Assembly (NCBI GenBank): GCA_000648925.1
Contig: JFHF01000005.1
Span: 177,843-241,842, forward strand
Reading direction: 5' to 3'
Length of the DNA stretch: 64,000 nucleotides
From: Caballeronia jiangsuensis
Lineage (GTDB): Bacteria; Pseudomonadota; Gammaproteobacteria; Burkholderiales; Burkholderiaceae
In this document: in pieces, positions 43,964-53,474 of the stretch
Layout: each line of letters starts with the position of its first letter
How positions within the stretch are numbered: the first letter of the stretch is position 1
The notes under the pieces: model-generated
The model's input: the letters and a program-made list of their open reading frames with translations, nothing else
What the model was told of the DNA's origin: nothing
Database searches by the model: none
Made by a program: the position numbers and the translations under genes

Positions 43964-44392
43964 ATGAAAGATGACCAGATCAAAGGTCCGCCTGATGATA
44001 CGGACGAGTGGATTCGTCTTCTGCAATCCGACGATGGCCGTGCAGCGCGCGAGCATCTTGACGCAGGAATGGCGATTTACTACCGCGATGCGGATACCCC
44101 AATCGGACTCTGTATCAAGAAATATCCGGATAGCCACCGGGAACTTGTAAGATTTTCCGTGGAGCACGGAGAGCAATTTGTTTCCAGTCTCTCGCCATGC
44201 GTTCGGCTCGGTCTTCTGGATGGCAAGCTCGATGTTCGCGATGACTTCAATGAACCCCTGCCGGCCGATCTACTCGACCTACTTGAGAGCGTTGCGAAAT
44301 CTACAAAAGCAGCTAACGATGCTTTGGATGATGCTCTTGCCTTCATTGATAAGTCAAACGTTCGAATTGAAAGGTTAACGAAGGCCGAATGA
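43964..44392 (+). CDS. Unknown soluble protein
   Basis: A 142-residue acidic protein: DEWIRLLQSDDGRAAREHLDAGMAIYYRDADTPIGLCIKKYPDSHRELVRFSVEHGEQFVSSL, then a helical C terminus. The arrangement 'YRDADTPIGLCIKKYPDSHRELV' resembles that of the protein at 42515 ('YVSAPEGMDGILKVYPDGRRELV'), suggesting that the two are distant relatives within this island. A degenerate TTTAGC palindrome lies 25 bases upstream of the ATG. Confidence 0.6.
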   Translation: MKDDQIKGPPDDTDEWIRLLQSDDGRAAREHLDAGMAIYYRDADTPIGLCIKKYPDSHRELVRFSVEHGEQFVSSLSPCVRLGLLDGKLDVRDDFNEPLPADLLDLLESVAKSTKAANDALDDALAFIDKSNVRIERLTKAE

Positions 44393-44584
44393 ATTTGAAT
44401 GGTTGTCTTCGAGCGCCCAAACCAGATTGAACGTCATCATCAGTTTCAAACACATTGTCCTACAGTTCGGTTTCGAGACCGGAGTATTATGCGCACGTCT
44501 TGCGCATACGCCGAATGCTCGATGAACGGTGCAGCTATATGTGATAATGTCCTTTATCATATGTTTGCAGGCGGAGTGAGACCC

Positions 44585-45328
44585 ATGCAAGAACTGCTGA
44601 AGGCGATCCCCGAGGTCGATGTGTTGCTGGAGCTTGAACCCGAGGAGCTAGCCGCCAAGGTGATCTTCCTGCTGCGCTCGCGATCGGAGGCCACGTTCAA
44701 TTTCGGCAACTTGCGCTTGGAACTCGGGATGGCGCGCCATGAACAGTATCCGCGAGAGCACCTGCATGACGTGGATCAGGCGCTTGCCGAGGCATTCGCG
44801 TGGCTAGAGGCGCAGGGGCTCGTGATTCCGGACGAAGGGATGAACGGACAGAACGGGTGGCGCCGCCTGAGCCGACGGGCGCAACAGTTTGAAAATCCGG
44901 CCGCGTTCGCTGACTACCGGACCGCACGCTTGTTGCCGAAGGATTTGCTGCATCCAACGATCGCCACCACCGTTTGGCTGTCGTTTATGCGCGGCGCGTA
45001 CCCGACGGCCGTTTTCGAAGCGATGCGGGCTGTCGAGATCGCCGTGCGAGAGGCGGCCGGCTTCGCACACTCCGAACACGGCGTGCCGATGATCCGCAAG
45101 GCGTTCAATCCCAAGGGCGGCCTGCTGGCCGATCCAGCTGCGGATGAGGGCGAGCGTGAGGCGTTGTCCGCGCTGTTCGCTGGAGCAATCGGCTCGTACA
45201 AGAACCCGCACTCGCACCGGAATGTACCAATCGACACGCCGCGTGAAGCTGTCGAGATCGTCCTGCTCGCGAGCCATCTACTTGGCATCGTCAGCGCGCG
45301 GGCTGCAGCGAGGCAGGCTGCGTCATGA
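44585..45328 (+). CDS. TIGR02391 (Hypoth_Ymh) family protein
   Basis: A 247-residue protein with the family's C-terminal block: RLLPKDLLHPTIATTVWLSFMRGAYPTAVFEAMRAVEIAVREAAG, then GSYKNPHSHRNVPIDTPREAVEIVLLASHLLGIV. The N-terminal half has a winged-helix-like segment (FNFGNLRLELGM...FAWLEAQGLVIP). Biochemical role unknown; the family is common in mobile elements and defence regions, and the SYKNPHSH motif recalls HEPN-type RNases. ATG 44585 after GGCGGAGTG; the stop overlaps the recombinase ATG (ATGA), so both belong to one unit. Confidence 0.8.
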   Translation: MQELLKAIPEVDVLLELEPEELAAKVIFLLRSRSEATFNFGNLRLELGMARHEQYPREHLHDVDQALAEAFAWLEAQGLVIPDEGMNGQNGWRRLSRRAQQFENPAAFADYRTARLLPKDLLHPTIATTVWLSFMRGAYPTAVFEAMRAVEIAVREAAGFAHSEHGVPMIRKAFNPKGGLLADPAADEGEREALSALFAGAIGSYKNPHSHRNVPIDTPREAVEIVLLASHLLGIVSARAAARQAAS

Positions 45329-46281
45329 GCGAGCTTGTCACGCTCAACGGCATCACAACGCCCGTACTCGTCACGGCCGCCGGCGAGCGGGCCGGCATCC
45401 GCTTTCTCGAGTTTTTCGCGTCGGCGATCCGCAATCCACACACGCGGCGGGCGTATGCACGTGCGGCGGGGGATTTTCTGGCGTGGTGTGCCGGCGCTGG
45501 TGTGAGCTCGATCACCGCGGTACAGCCGCTGCACGTGGCCGCCTGGATCGAGCTGCAAACGCAGACGCTGTCGGCGCCGACCGTCAAGCAGCGGCTTGCG
45601 GCGATCCGCCACCTGTTCGACTGGCTCGTGACCGGCCAGATCGTGCCGCATAACCCGGCGGCCTCGGTGCGGGGCCCCAGTCACACCACGAAGCAGGGCA
45701 AGACGCCCGTGCTCGACGCGAGCGAAGCGCGACAACTGCTCGACAGCATCGATGTGTCGACACCAATTGGCCTGCGCGACCGGGCGCTGATTGCGCTGAT
45801 GGTGTTTTCGTTCGCGCGGGTGGGCGCGGCGCTCGCGATGCGGGTCGAGGACGTCTACATGCAGCAGCGGCGCCTATGGGTCCGTCTGCGTGAAAAGGGC
45901 GGCAAGACGCACGCGATGCCCTGTCACCACACGCTGGAAGCGTATCTGCACGCGTACCTGGACGGCACCGGTGTCGCCGGTGAACCGAAAGGACCGCTCT
46001 TCCGCACGATCGCGCGCGGCACCGGGCGGCTTAGCCGCACCCCGTTGCCACAGGCGAACGCGTATGCGATGGTGCGCCGGCGCGCACTCGCGGCCGGCAT
46101 TGGGACGGCGATCGGCAACCATACGTTCCGCGCGACCGGTATCACTGCCTACCTGAAGAACGGGGGCACGCTTGAGAACGCCGCGGCGATGGCGAACCAT
46201 GCGTCGACGCGCACCACGCAACTGTACGACCGACGACACGACGTGATCAGTCTGGACGAGGTGGAGCGGATCCGCGTTTAA
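45325..46281 (+). CDS. Tyrosine recombinase (XerC/D-like)
   Basis: A 318-residue site-specific recombinase. It has an N-terminal SAM-like domain (residues about 15-95, RFLEFFASAIRNPHTRRAYARAAGDFLAWC). In the catalytic domain, Arg is in FSFARVGAALAMRVEDV, the beta-hairpin Lys in LREKGGKTHAMPCH, HxxR in NHTFRATGIT, His in ANHAST and the nucleophile Tyr in TTQLYDRR. It is coupled to the TIGR02391 gene. Followed after 67 bases by a 142-bp segment bounded by inverted repeats, a possible recombination or transposition site. Confidence 0.9.
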   Translation: MSELVTLNGITTPVLVTAAGERAGIRFLEFFASAIRNPHTRRAYARAAGDFLAWCAGAGVSSITAVQPLHVAAWIELQTQTLSAPTVKQRLAAIRHLFDWLVTGQIVPHNPAASVRGPSHTTKQGKTPVLDASEARQLLDSIDVSTPIGLRDRALIALMVFSFARVGAALAMRVEDVYMQQRRLWVRLREKGGKTHAMPCHHTLEAYLHAYLDGTGVAGEPKGPLFRTIARGTGRLSRTPLPQANAYAMVRRRALAAGIGTAIGNHTFRATGITAYLKNGGTLENAAAMANHASTRTTQLYDRRHDVISLDEVERIRV

Positions 46282-46683
46282 CGGCGAGGCTCGCGGCAAA
46301 GCGGCATTTACACTCACGCCAGACGCGGCTCGGATGTCGCTGACCGACCGAGGGCGTGTGGAAACGCTGGATACGCGCGACGTTTGAGAAAGGCGACCCT
46401 TCAGATCGCGCTGTATCGGCCTGACGGCTTCTTGGGAAGGGTAAAGCGACACCCTGAAACCGAGTACTTTTGCGTTTTCACACGCCCTCGACCCAAAGAA
46501 GTCTCACGCTCCTCCTCACTTAAATGACGGCTTTCGAAGGTGGAACTGCCGGCCGTTCATGGAGGGCGTAAACTGATATGAAGCTCTCCATAGTGTCGTA
46601 CTCTGTCGTCAAATGCGACACAGTAGGCGCTCTCGGTCGATTGTTGGCAGGCCACGTTGCTTCGGAAGACGCCACGCGTGACA
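46282..46683. other. Gap between the recombinase and the RelA-like gene
   Basis: 402 bases without a gene. Apart from the inverted-repeat pair at 46349-46490, nothing is visible. Base composition falls sharply after about 46490, marking the edge of an AT-richer inserted segment that holds the next two genes. Confidence 0.5.
46349..46490. repeat. 19-bp inverted-repeat pair downstream of the recombinase
   Basis: CGAGGGCGTGTGGAAACGC (46349-46367) is matched in reverse complement at 46472-46490 with one mismatch (18 of 19). The 104 bases between hold no gene. It may be a MITE-like remnant or the end structure of a transposon. Confidence 0.7.
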
Positions 46684-48015
46684 TCAGTTAGTCTGAGGGT
46701 CCGCAGGTCGACGTGGTTTCCGCGCAGACGTTCGCTTGCTGGTCGTGCGTCGCCCCTTCGCCTCGCGATCGAACGGAATTGTATCAAGTAGCGAACGCAG
46801 TTCTTCAGTCTCGGCTCTGATACTTTCGGCGTCGGGTACTTCAATACCGTGAACCAGTTGATTGCGAAAGCGACGCAGCCTATCAGCTGACGCGAGAATA
46901 TCTTGAGGAAGGTTAAACTGGTAAAGAAATCGTGTTGTCGGCATAACGAGAGACGATTCGTCGGAATTGGCAGCCATAGCGCGAACTCGCCTCTCGTATT
47001 CGATCCATAGCGCAATAAACTCGCCAATGGCTTGGCTTTGGGAGATTCGCGATGAATCACTCGTCTGCAAAGCAGTAGAGGCCTCACTAAGGCGGATTTG
47101 ATCGTAAACCGCGTATCGTGCGGGATCTTCAGCAAGGACCTGATCAATGATTTGCTCGGATAACGGTCTCTTTTCGATGTCACTATGTAGAAACGTGACG
47201 AATCTCTTGAGTTGGTCGGGAGTGTCTAGATTTGTAGCCTTGAGTAGTTGGTAAAGCACATCGACTCTTCCGATTGAGGCCTCATTGAGATTCACATCAC
47301 TCAGATTGTCCCGACTTAGATCGAGTAGCGATGCCGCAAGGTCATAGTGGCTTGTGAACTGACGACCTCGCGTCGAAGCCCTAAGCTCGCCGGCTCGTTG
47401 CAGCCTTTCTAACGCAATTTCTCCCGATAGCACCAATCCATTCAGCTCGTCGAGAATAGCGTATTCTTCGTCCGAGAGATTGCCTTGCAGCGGTTTATAG
47501 ACAAGATCATGTTCTACTTCCGACCAGGCGTGCATTAGCACCGATGCGACTTGGACTTCAACTCTTGCTTCCGCGTACCGCTTCTGCGATTCATTTAGGC
47601 TTCCATCGGGGATTCGAACGCGATAGTGCGTCGCCCAATAGCCTGAAAAACGCTTCTTGTACGTTGGCTGTGCTGCGGTTGGGAACTCTTTCGGGTCTGA
47701 GACGAGCGAAAAGAGATTTTGGATAACCTTGCCTACCTCTTCGCGCTCGCCAGGAAAATAGAGGGCGACCCGCACTCCTGCTAGATCGACAATATCGTCG
47801 TAAATATCATCGACCGATTGGTAATTTTCTTTGACCGCTCGTTGCCGAACCTTCGCCTCCAAGCGGGTTGGGTTCTTCGCGCGTGAAGTAACAATCGCTC
47901 GAATGCCCGCAGACTGCAGAGTTGAGTCGAGAATTTGTGCAACCATGCGGCATGACTGCTCGTAGAAGTCGTACTCTTTTCGGTAGCGAGCGATAAAGTT
48001 GGATACTATGTCCAA
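46684..48015 (-). CDS. RelA/SpoT synthetase-domain protein with C-terminal HEPN-like motif
   Basis: A 443-residue protein. Residues 40-175 form an alarmone-synthetase-like domain: SRAKNPTRLEAKVRQRA (44-60), DLAGVRVALYF (77-87), GYWATHYRV (125-133) and EVQVASVLMHAWSEVEHDLVYK (153-174), matching the RelA_SpoT motifs for ATP and GTP binding. There is no HD hydrolase, TGS or ACT domain, so it is a small-synthetase-like type. Near the C terminus RRFRNQLVHG (R384, H389) is a HEPN-type RX4H motif, and a basic tail follows (424-443). It is AT-richer than its neighbours and pairs with the next upstream gene. Likely a toxin-like nucleotide or tRNA pyrophosphokinase in defence. Confidence 0.8.
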   Translation of the reverse strand: MDIVSNFIARYRKEYDFYEQSCRMVAQILDSTLQSAGIRAIVTSRAKNPTRLEAKVRQRAVKENYQSVDDIYDDIVDLAGVRVALYFPGEREEVGKVIQNLFSLVSDPKEFPTAAQPTYKKRFSGYWATHYRVRIPDGSLNESQKRYAEARVEVQVASVLMHAWSEVEHDLVYKPLQGNLSDEEYAILDELNGLVLSGEIALERLQRAGELRASTRGRQFTSHYDLAASLLDLSRDNLSDVNLNEASIGRVDVLYQLLKATNLDTPDQLKRFVTFLHSDIEKRPLSEQIIDQVLAEDPARYAVYDQIRLSEASTALQTSDSSRISQSQAIGEFIALWIEYERRVRAMAANSDESSLVMPTTRFLYQFNLPQDILASADRLRRFRNQLVHGIEVPDAESIRAETEELRSLLDTIPFDREAKGRRTTSKRTSARKPRRPADPQTN

Positions 48016-48117
48016 GTCGTTCCCCTAACTTTAATAATTTTATTTCATGAAGACATTGTGCCATAGTCACTCGCGAAGCGAGTCAGATCAAACCGGGGAT
48101 AATACATTGTTGCTCCG

Positions 48118-49365
48118 TCACGCCTTTCCTTTACCTTGGTCGGGCGGCGCTGATTCCCCAGTGTCAGTCGGAGCACTTTTTTCGATTCCAGCCGACTCGC
48201 TCTGGGTAACAACCCTGAAGTCAACGAGCGCCCCGGGAAACAGGATGCCGAGTCGTCCATTTGCTTCATTAAGGCCCAAATCTCTCTCCTCTAAGACACG
48301 TTTTACTTGTTGCGCGATCGGTTCATCAAGACAAGTGAGGACGTAATCGATCAGATCGCCGACCACCTTAACTTCGTTATGCAAGCCTGAGTAACCCACC
48401 GAGTGAAGATCAACTCCAATGGATCGCTCCCAAATTCCCTTGTACTGAATAAAAACTGGGACCTTTCCATGAAAGTGAACTTCATTAAATCTCAATTTCT
48501 CTATTGCAACGTTACCATGCAGCAAATCATTTCTCTCGTTGACGAGAGTGTGATAAGCGCGGCATACATCACTTGCATAGTCCACCGCTCTCGGGAACCC
48601 GATGCAGTGCATATGAAGACTCTTTATCCGAATATCGATCGGCTGGCGAATAATATGATCGCGCATCCGTTTGTCAGAGCGTAATTCTGGCCGCATAAGG
48701 ACGAACAACACCAGGTTAACAAACGCCTCCGCCATTACGGGAATCATGGACCTTATTCCAAAGCAGAGGCCCCGGGCCCGTGCATACTTCTTTAGCGTTT
48801 CCGTTAGCGCTGTCTCGCCATTTCCATCGACCAAACTGAAAGGGTCTGGAAGGCTACTGAGCTCCGTCGGTAATTCCAACCCTGCCAAGTCCTCAAGTAG
48901 ACCATCAACCGATGCTTTTATTCGTTGATACGGGTTGACAAATTCAACCCATTTCTCGAGCACATCTTTCCTCAGTTGCGCCATCTCTCGACCATAGTTG
49001 ACAAAGTCGCGCTTTATAGCAGCCAGAAAATTACTAACCTCTGATTGAGCGAATGGCGAGATTCCGAACCACATCAACTCGGTTCGAAAGTTCATTCCTT
49101 GAAAACTGATCAACCCGCCCTCATACTCGAAAACCCATTCCCAATGAATAAGATTATCTGAATCGTCGGAGCGGAAAAAATTCTGAAGCCCGTTTGGCCT
49201 TCCGAATCGCGCTCCAAAATAGCAATAGAGATCGACGGGTTTAATTTCGTTCGTAAACCGCCAAATCCCCCCTCGCTTTGGCCGGGACTTCTCTTCGAAA
49301 AATTCGAGAATATGCTTCGGATGGATAGACTTTAAAGATTTAATAAAGGCATCAAAATCGTACAT
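48118..49365 (-). CDS. Unknown partner protein with HEPN-like motif
   Basis: A 415-residue soluble protein transcribed with the RelA-like gene, 102 bases ahead of it. I do not recognise a family. The N-terminal 100 residues are aromatic-rich (WRFTNEIKPVDLYCYFGARFGRP, HWEWVFEYEGGLISFQGMNF). A helical middle follows, including HLVNERNDLLHGN-like VNERNDLLHG (R278, H283), which is a HEPN RNase-type motif in the right spacing. The C-terminal 40 residues are low complexity (Ser, Pro, Glu). Strikingly low GC and host-unlike codons point to recent transfer. Perhaps the antitoxin/sensor or a second toxin component. Confidence 0.6.
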   Translation of the reverse strand: MYDFDAFIKSLKSIHPKHILEFFEEKSRPKRGGIWRFTNEIKPVDLYCYFGARFGRPNGLQNFFRSDDSDNLIHWEWVFEYEGGLISFQGMNFRTELMWFGISPFAQSEVSNFLAAIKRDFVNYGREMAQLRKDVLEKWVEFVNPYQRIKASVDGLLEDLAGLELPTELSSLPDPFSLVDGNGETALTETLKKYARARGLCFGIRSMIPVMAEAFVNLVLFVLMRPELRSDKRMRDHIIRQPIDIRIKSLHMHCIGFPRAVDYASDVCRAYHTLVNERNDLLHGNVAIEKLRFNEVHFHGKVPVFIQYKGIWERSIGVDLHSVGYSGLHNEVKVVGDLIDYVLTCLDEPIAQQVKRVLEERDLGLNEANGRLGILFPGALVDFRVVTQSESAGIEKSAPTDTGESAPPDQGKGKA

Positions 49366-49963
49366 TATTTTTCTCTTATACTGACATAGAAAACAAGGTC
49401 GGTCATTCTAGGCCTCGCACTGAGTGCTATGTTGTCCCGATTAGAGTCGCGAGCCATTTGAAAGGTCGCTTCGATTATCTACGAGTCGACACTCCGGACC
49501 GCGCACACGTTAGCACCGGCAAGTCTGCTGAACAATCCACTGACTGTGACTTGTCGCGCTGGAACAATACTGGGACACTCTACCTTCAAAATCCGGTTAA
49601 AGAGCTGCGCCCTTCGCGCTGCGGCCCCCGCCACAAGCCCCGACGACACGCCCGACTCGTGCCATGTCTTGAAGTGGCGATGTAAGGTTTGCATCGGCAG
49701 TCACTCAATCAGCCGTCCAACCGAAGGCGAGTTGGCTTGAGCGCTGGGCTTCTGGCCCGGATCGAGCACACGTACGCCTGAAAGCCGTTGAGCTTGACTA
49801 GTTCCCGCTGGTTATAACAGGCACGCTCGAAAGCGCGGGCATCGAGTACTAGTCAGGAAAACGGTGGTTTTCTAAACACCTAAAAAATACCCATGGCAGA
49901 CTAGCTGAACATCATTTGTCCGGTTAACATTCGCGTCAAGTTTTCAACGTCCTGGTTGTGTCA
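49366..49963. other. 598-bp gap before the resolvase gene
   Basis: No gene supportable on either strand. Composition shifts back from AT-rich to mixed within this stretch. The 100 bases before the resolvase start may carry its resolution site, but I could not identify paired half-sites. Confidence 0.5.
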
Positions 49964-50536
49964 ATGAATCAGCGGATTGGCTATGCGCGCGTCTCTACGG
50001 ACGATCAGCATCTGGACCTGCAGCGCGACGCGCTCCAGCAGTCAGGTTGCCGTGTCGTCTATGAGGAAGAGGCGAGCGGCAAGAACGCTGACCGCCCAGA
50101 GCTTGAGCAATGCCGAAAGGCACTGCGCAGCGGCGATACGCTGGTGGTGTGGCGGCTGGATTGTCTCGGCCGCAGCCTGCCTGACCTCGTGCAGATCGTG
50201 GCCGAGTTGGAGCGGTCGGGGATTGGTTTTGAAAGCCTGACCGAGAAGATCGAAACGGACAGCGCGGCGGGCAAGCTGGTCTTCCATGTTTTCGCTGCCC
50301 TTGCAGAGTTCGAGCGGGGCCTGATTCGCGAGCGCACCCATGCCGGGCTCGCCGCAGCGCGTGCCAGAGGTCGCTCAGGCGGTCGCAAGCCCAAGCTGGG
50401 AGAGAAGCAGATACGGGAGATCAAAGCGCTGCTGCGCGACCCAGACATCCAGGTGGCGGACGTGGCGCGGCGTTACGGCATTTCTCGAACCACGCTTTAC
50501 AAGCATGTCGGCGTCATTGCTCCGCGCCGTCCATGA
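49964..50536 (+). CDS. Serine recombinase (resolvase/invertase family)
   Basis: A 190-residue site-specific recombinase. The catalytic domain starts RIGYARVSTDDQHLDLQRDAL with the nucleophile Ser about residue 10, then the conserved Arg-rich motif (DTLVVWRLDCLGRSLPDL) and FHVFAALAEFERGLIRERTHAGLAAARARGR (the E helix). A C-terminal HTH (DIQVADVARRYGISRTTLYKHV) binds DNA. ATG 49964 is the usual family start. It stands 58 bases before hsdM and may mobilise or rearrange the restriction locus. Confidence 0.93.
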   Translation: MNQRIGYARVSTDDQHLDLQRDALQQSGCRVVYEEEASGKNADRPELEQCRKALRSGDTLVVWRLDCLGRSLPDLVQIVAELERSGIGFESLTEKIETDSAAGKLVFHVFAALAEFERGLIRERTHAGLAAARARGRSGGRKPKLGEKQIREIKALLRDPDIQVADVARRYGISRTTLYKHVGVIAPRRP

Positions 50537-50594
50537 CTCTTATCGCGCTTACCCGATCCCAACCAACTAAAAGTATGCTGCCCGGGAGACCACA

Positions 50595-52112
50595 TTGAGC
50601 ATCGAAAAGACCCTCTTCGCCGCCGCCGACAAGATGCGCGGTGCGATGGACGCCGGGGAATACAAGCACATTGCGCTTGGTCTGCTGTTCCTGCGCTACG
50701 TCTCTGAAGCCTTCGTGCGGCGGCATGAGCTGATCGCAGAGGAAGGCGGCGATCCTGAAGACCGCGACGAATATCTGGCCGAAAACACTTTCTTCGTGCC
50801 GCCTTCGGCGCGTTGGTCCACGCTCGCGGCCCAGTCGAAGGATGCCCGGATCGGCGTGATGATTGATGACGCAATGCGCGAGATCGAGGCGGAGAACGCC
50901 AGCCTCAAAGGCGCGCTGCCCAAGGTATTCGGTCGCGAGAGCATCGACCGCGCTATGCTATCGGGCCTGATCGACCTGTTCTCGAACCTCAAGCTCGATG
51001 GCACCCGCGCCGATTTCGACCTGATCGGCCGCATCTACGAATACTGTATTGGGGAATTCGCCAGCAGCGAAGGAAAGCGCGGCGGGGAGTTCTACACCCC
51101 GAAATCCGTGGTCGATACGCTGATCGAGATGATCGAGCCGACCCATGGCCGCGTCTACGATCCCTGCTGCGGCACTGGCGGCTTCTTTGTCCAGTCGGAA
51201 AAGTTTATCGGCGCTCACCAGGGTCGCACCGACGACATCGCCATTTACGGGCAGGAGCGCAACCACACCACCTTCGGCCTGGCGCGCATGAACCTCGCAA
51301 TCCGCTCGATCTTTGCCGATATTCGCTGGAACTCCGAAGGCACATTGCTGCGTGACGAATTCCCGGACGAACGCTTCGACTATATCCTCGCCAATCCTCC
51401 GTTCAACATCTCGGACTGGTCGGGCAGTTTGCTCCGCGAGGACGCCCGGTGGCGGTTCGGTGCGCCGCCGGTGAGCAACGCCAACTTCGCCTGGATTCAG
51501 CATATCCACGCGCATCTGTCCGCCACCGGCATTGGCGGAGTGGTCATGGCCAACGGCTCCATGTCCTCGATGTCGGGAGGCGAGGGTGAGATTCGACAGG
51601 CGCTGGTGCGGGGTGATGCGGTGGATTGCATGGTCGCGTTGCCGGGACAGTTGTTCTACGGCACGCAGATTCCGGCCTGCTTATGGATCTTGGCTAAGGA
51701 CAAGTCCAACGGCGTTGCTATGAACGAGAAACTGCGAGATCGACGCGGCGAGGTGCTGTTCATTGACGCCCGCAAGATGGGCACGCTGGTTTCCGGCTCG
51801 CGCAAGCAGAAGGAACTATCCGACGCCGAGCTCCGCCAGATTGCCGCCACTTATCACGCTTGGCGTGGCGAGGCGCGCGAGGGCGCATATGCCGATATCG
51901 CCGGCTTCTGCAAATCTGCGACACTGGAGGAGATCGCCGCCCACAATTTCGTCCTGACACCGGGCCGCTATGTTGGTGCAGGCGCAGCCGAGGACGACGA
52001 CGAGGCTTTCGACGAGAAGTTCGACCGTCTGATGGGCGCTCTGCGTGAGCAGTTTGCCGAGGGCCGACGGCTGGAGGCCCAGATCGAGGCGCAGCTGGGG
52101 ACGTTGGGATGA
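50595..52112 (+). CDS. hsdM: Type I restriction-modification methyltransferase subunit HsdM
   Basis: A 505-residue N6-adenine methyltransferase subunit. It has the N-terminal helical HsdM domain (residues about 1-135), the SAM motif YDPCCGTGGFF, the catalytic NPPF in DYILANPPFNISDWSGSL, and the hsdM-specific C-terminal helices. It starts with TTG 50595 behind GGGAGA. With HsdS it methylates the recognition site to protect self DNA. Overlaps hsdS by ATGA. Confidence 0.96.
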   Translation: MSIEKTLFAAADKMRGAMDAGEYKHIALGLLFLRYVSEAFVRRHELIAEEGGDPEDRDEYLAENTFFVPPSARWSTLAAQSKDARIGVMIDDAMREIEAENASLKGALPKVFGRESIDRAMLSGLIDLFSNLKLDGTRADFDLIGRIYEYCIGEFASSEGKRGGEFYTPKSVVDTLIEMIEPTHGRVYDPCCGTGGFFVQSEKFIGAHQGRTDDIAIYGQERNHTTFGLARMNLAIRSIFADIRWNSEGTLLRDEFPDERFDYILANPPFNISDWSGSLLREDARWRFGAPPVSNANFAWIQHIHAHLSATGIGGVVMANGSMSSMSGGEGEIRQALVRGDAVDCMVALPGQLFYGTQIPACLWILAKDKSNGVAMNEKLRDRRGEVLFIDARKMGTLVSGSRKQKELSDAELRQIAATYHAWRGEAREGAYADIAGFCKSATLEEIAAHNFVLTPGRYVGAGAAEDDDEAFDEKFDRLMGALREQFAEGRRLEAQIEAQLGTLG

Positions 52113-53434
52113 TTGGCCTCGTTACGAAGACGGTGGCTCAGTGGCAGCGCGAAGGTGCGCTGCTCGTTGAAGACGGGAACCATGGCGACAATCGCCCGCG
52201 AACACAAGAGTTCTCAAGCGCAGGTATGGCGTTTATCCGCGCGGCAGACATGGCCGACGGAAGGGTCCTTTTTGAGCAAGCAGAAAAGATCAATGCCGTA
52301 GCTCAGCAGCGAGTCCGCAAGGGCATTGGCAAGCCTGGCGATATCATTATTTCTCATAAGGGAACTATTGGCCGCGTTGCTCGCGTTGACATGGTCGCTC
52401 CAGAATTCGTATGCAGTCCGCAAACGACATTTTGGCGAGTGATGGATGAAGAGAAAATCGATCGCGATTTTCTCTATGCTTTACTCAGGTCTCCGAGCTT
52501 TCAGGGATTATTCGCGACTCGAGCCGGCGAGACCGATATGGCTGGCTATGTGAGCCTGACCTCCCAGCGAGAGCTGGAGCTTTCGCTCCCAACCATCGTC
52601 ATCCAACGGGATATAGGGCGGACAATCCGTCTGATAGACGATAAGATCGAGCTGAACCGCAAGATGGCGGCGACGCTGGAGGAGATAGCGCGGGCGCTCT
52701 ATCGCTCGTGGTTCGTGGATTTCGACCCGGTGCGCGCCCGCGCCGAGGGCTGCACGCCTGCCCACATGGATGCCGCCACCGCCGCACTCTTCCCCGATAG
52801 CTTCGGCGAGGATGGGGTGCCGACGGGGTGGCGCGACGGGTCCCTGAAAGACCTGATCGTTTTCAACCCGAAAGAGCGTCTCCCGAAAGGCACGATCGCG
52901 CCATATTTCGACATGAAAGCTCTTCCGACCGTCGGAATGGTCGCGGATAAGCCAATTCAAAGGGCATTTTCGTCGGGCACAAAATTTCGATCAAATGACA
53001 CCTTGCTAGCTCGCATCACTCCCTGCCTAGAAAACGGTAAGACGGGCATGATCGAAGGACTAGGGGAGAATGTCGTTGCTTGGGGGTCAACGGAATTCAT
53101 AGTCATGCGCGCAAGACCGGGGACGCCTATGGCGTTGCCCTACTGTGTTGCGCGGGATGCCTCGTTCCGAGACAAGGCGATCGCCACTATGACCGGTTCG
53201 TCAGGTCGTCAGAGGGCGGACGCAGAAGCAATTTCCGCTTTGGCTGCCACCGTCCCTCCACAAGCAATCCTGAATGCGTTCGGTGACATCGTGGATCCAC
53301 TGATAAGGCGCGTTCATGCAAGCGGGCATGAACGCCGCAATTTATCCGACCTTCGAGATGCCTTGCTCCCCCGCCTCATTTCCGGCGAGCTTCGCGTCGG
53401 TGCCGCACGCGAGATGATCGAGGAGGTCGCCTGA
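52109..53434 (+). CDS. hsdS: Type I specificity subunit HsdS
   Basis: A 441-residue subunit that determines the DNA sequence recognised. Two target-recognition domains are visible: TRD1 about residues 15-180 and TRD2 about 240-385. Each is followed by a conserved helical spacer ([47 protein letters not shown] in the middle, and [44 protein letters not shown] at the end). The sequence appears complete and has no internal frameshift. The recognition sequence cannot be predicted. Confidence 0.94.
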   Translation: MIGLVTKTVAQWQREGALLVEDGNHGDNRPRTQEFSSAGMAFIRAADMADGRVLFEQAEKINAVAQQRVRKGIGKPGDIIISHKGTIGRVARVDMVAPEFVCSPQTTFWRVMDEEKIDRDFLYALLRSPSFQGLFATRAGETDMAGYVSLTSQRELELSLPTIVIQRDIGRTIRLIDDKIELNRKMAATLEEIARALYRSWFVDFDPVRARAEGCTPAHMDAATAALFPDSFGEDGVPTGWRDGSLKDLIVFNPKERLPKGTIAPYFDMKALPTVGMVADKPIQRAFSSGTKFRSNDTLLARITPCLENGKTGMIEGLGENVVAWGSTEFIVMRARPGTPMALPYCVARDASFRDKAIATMTGSSGRQRADAEAISALAATVPPQAILNAFGDIVDPLIRRVHASGHERRNLSDLRDALLPRLISGELRVGAAREMIEEVA

Positions 53435-53474
53435 TGTTCTGTGCCGACTGCCTCGAGGATGGGGGCAAAGACTG

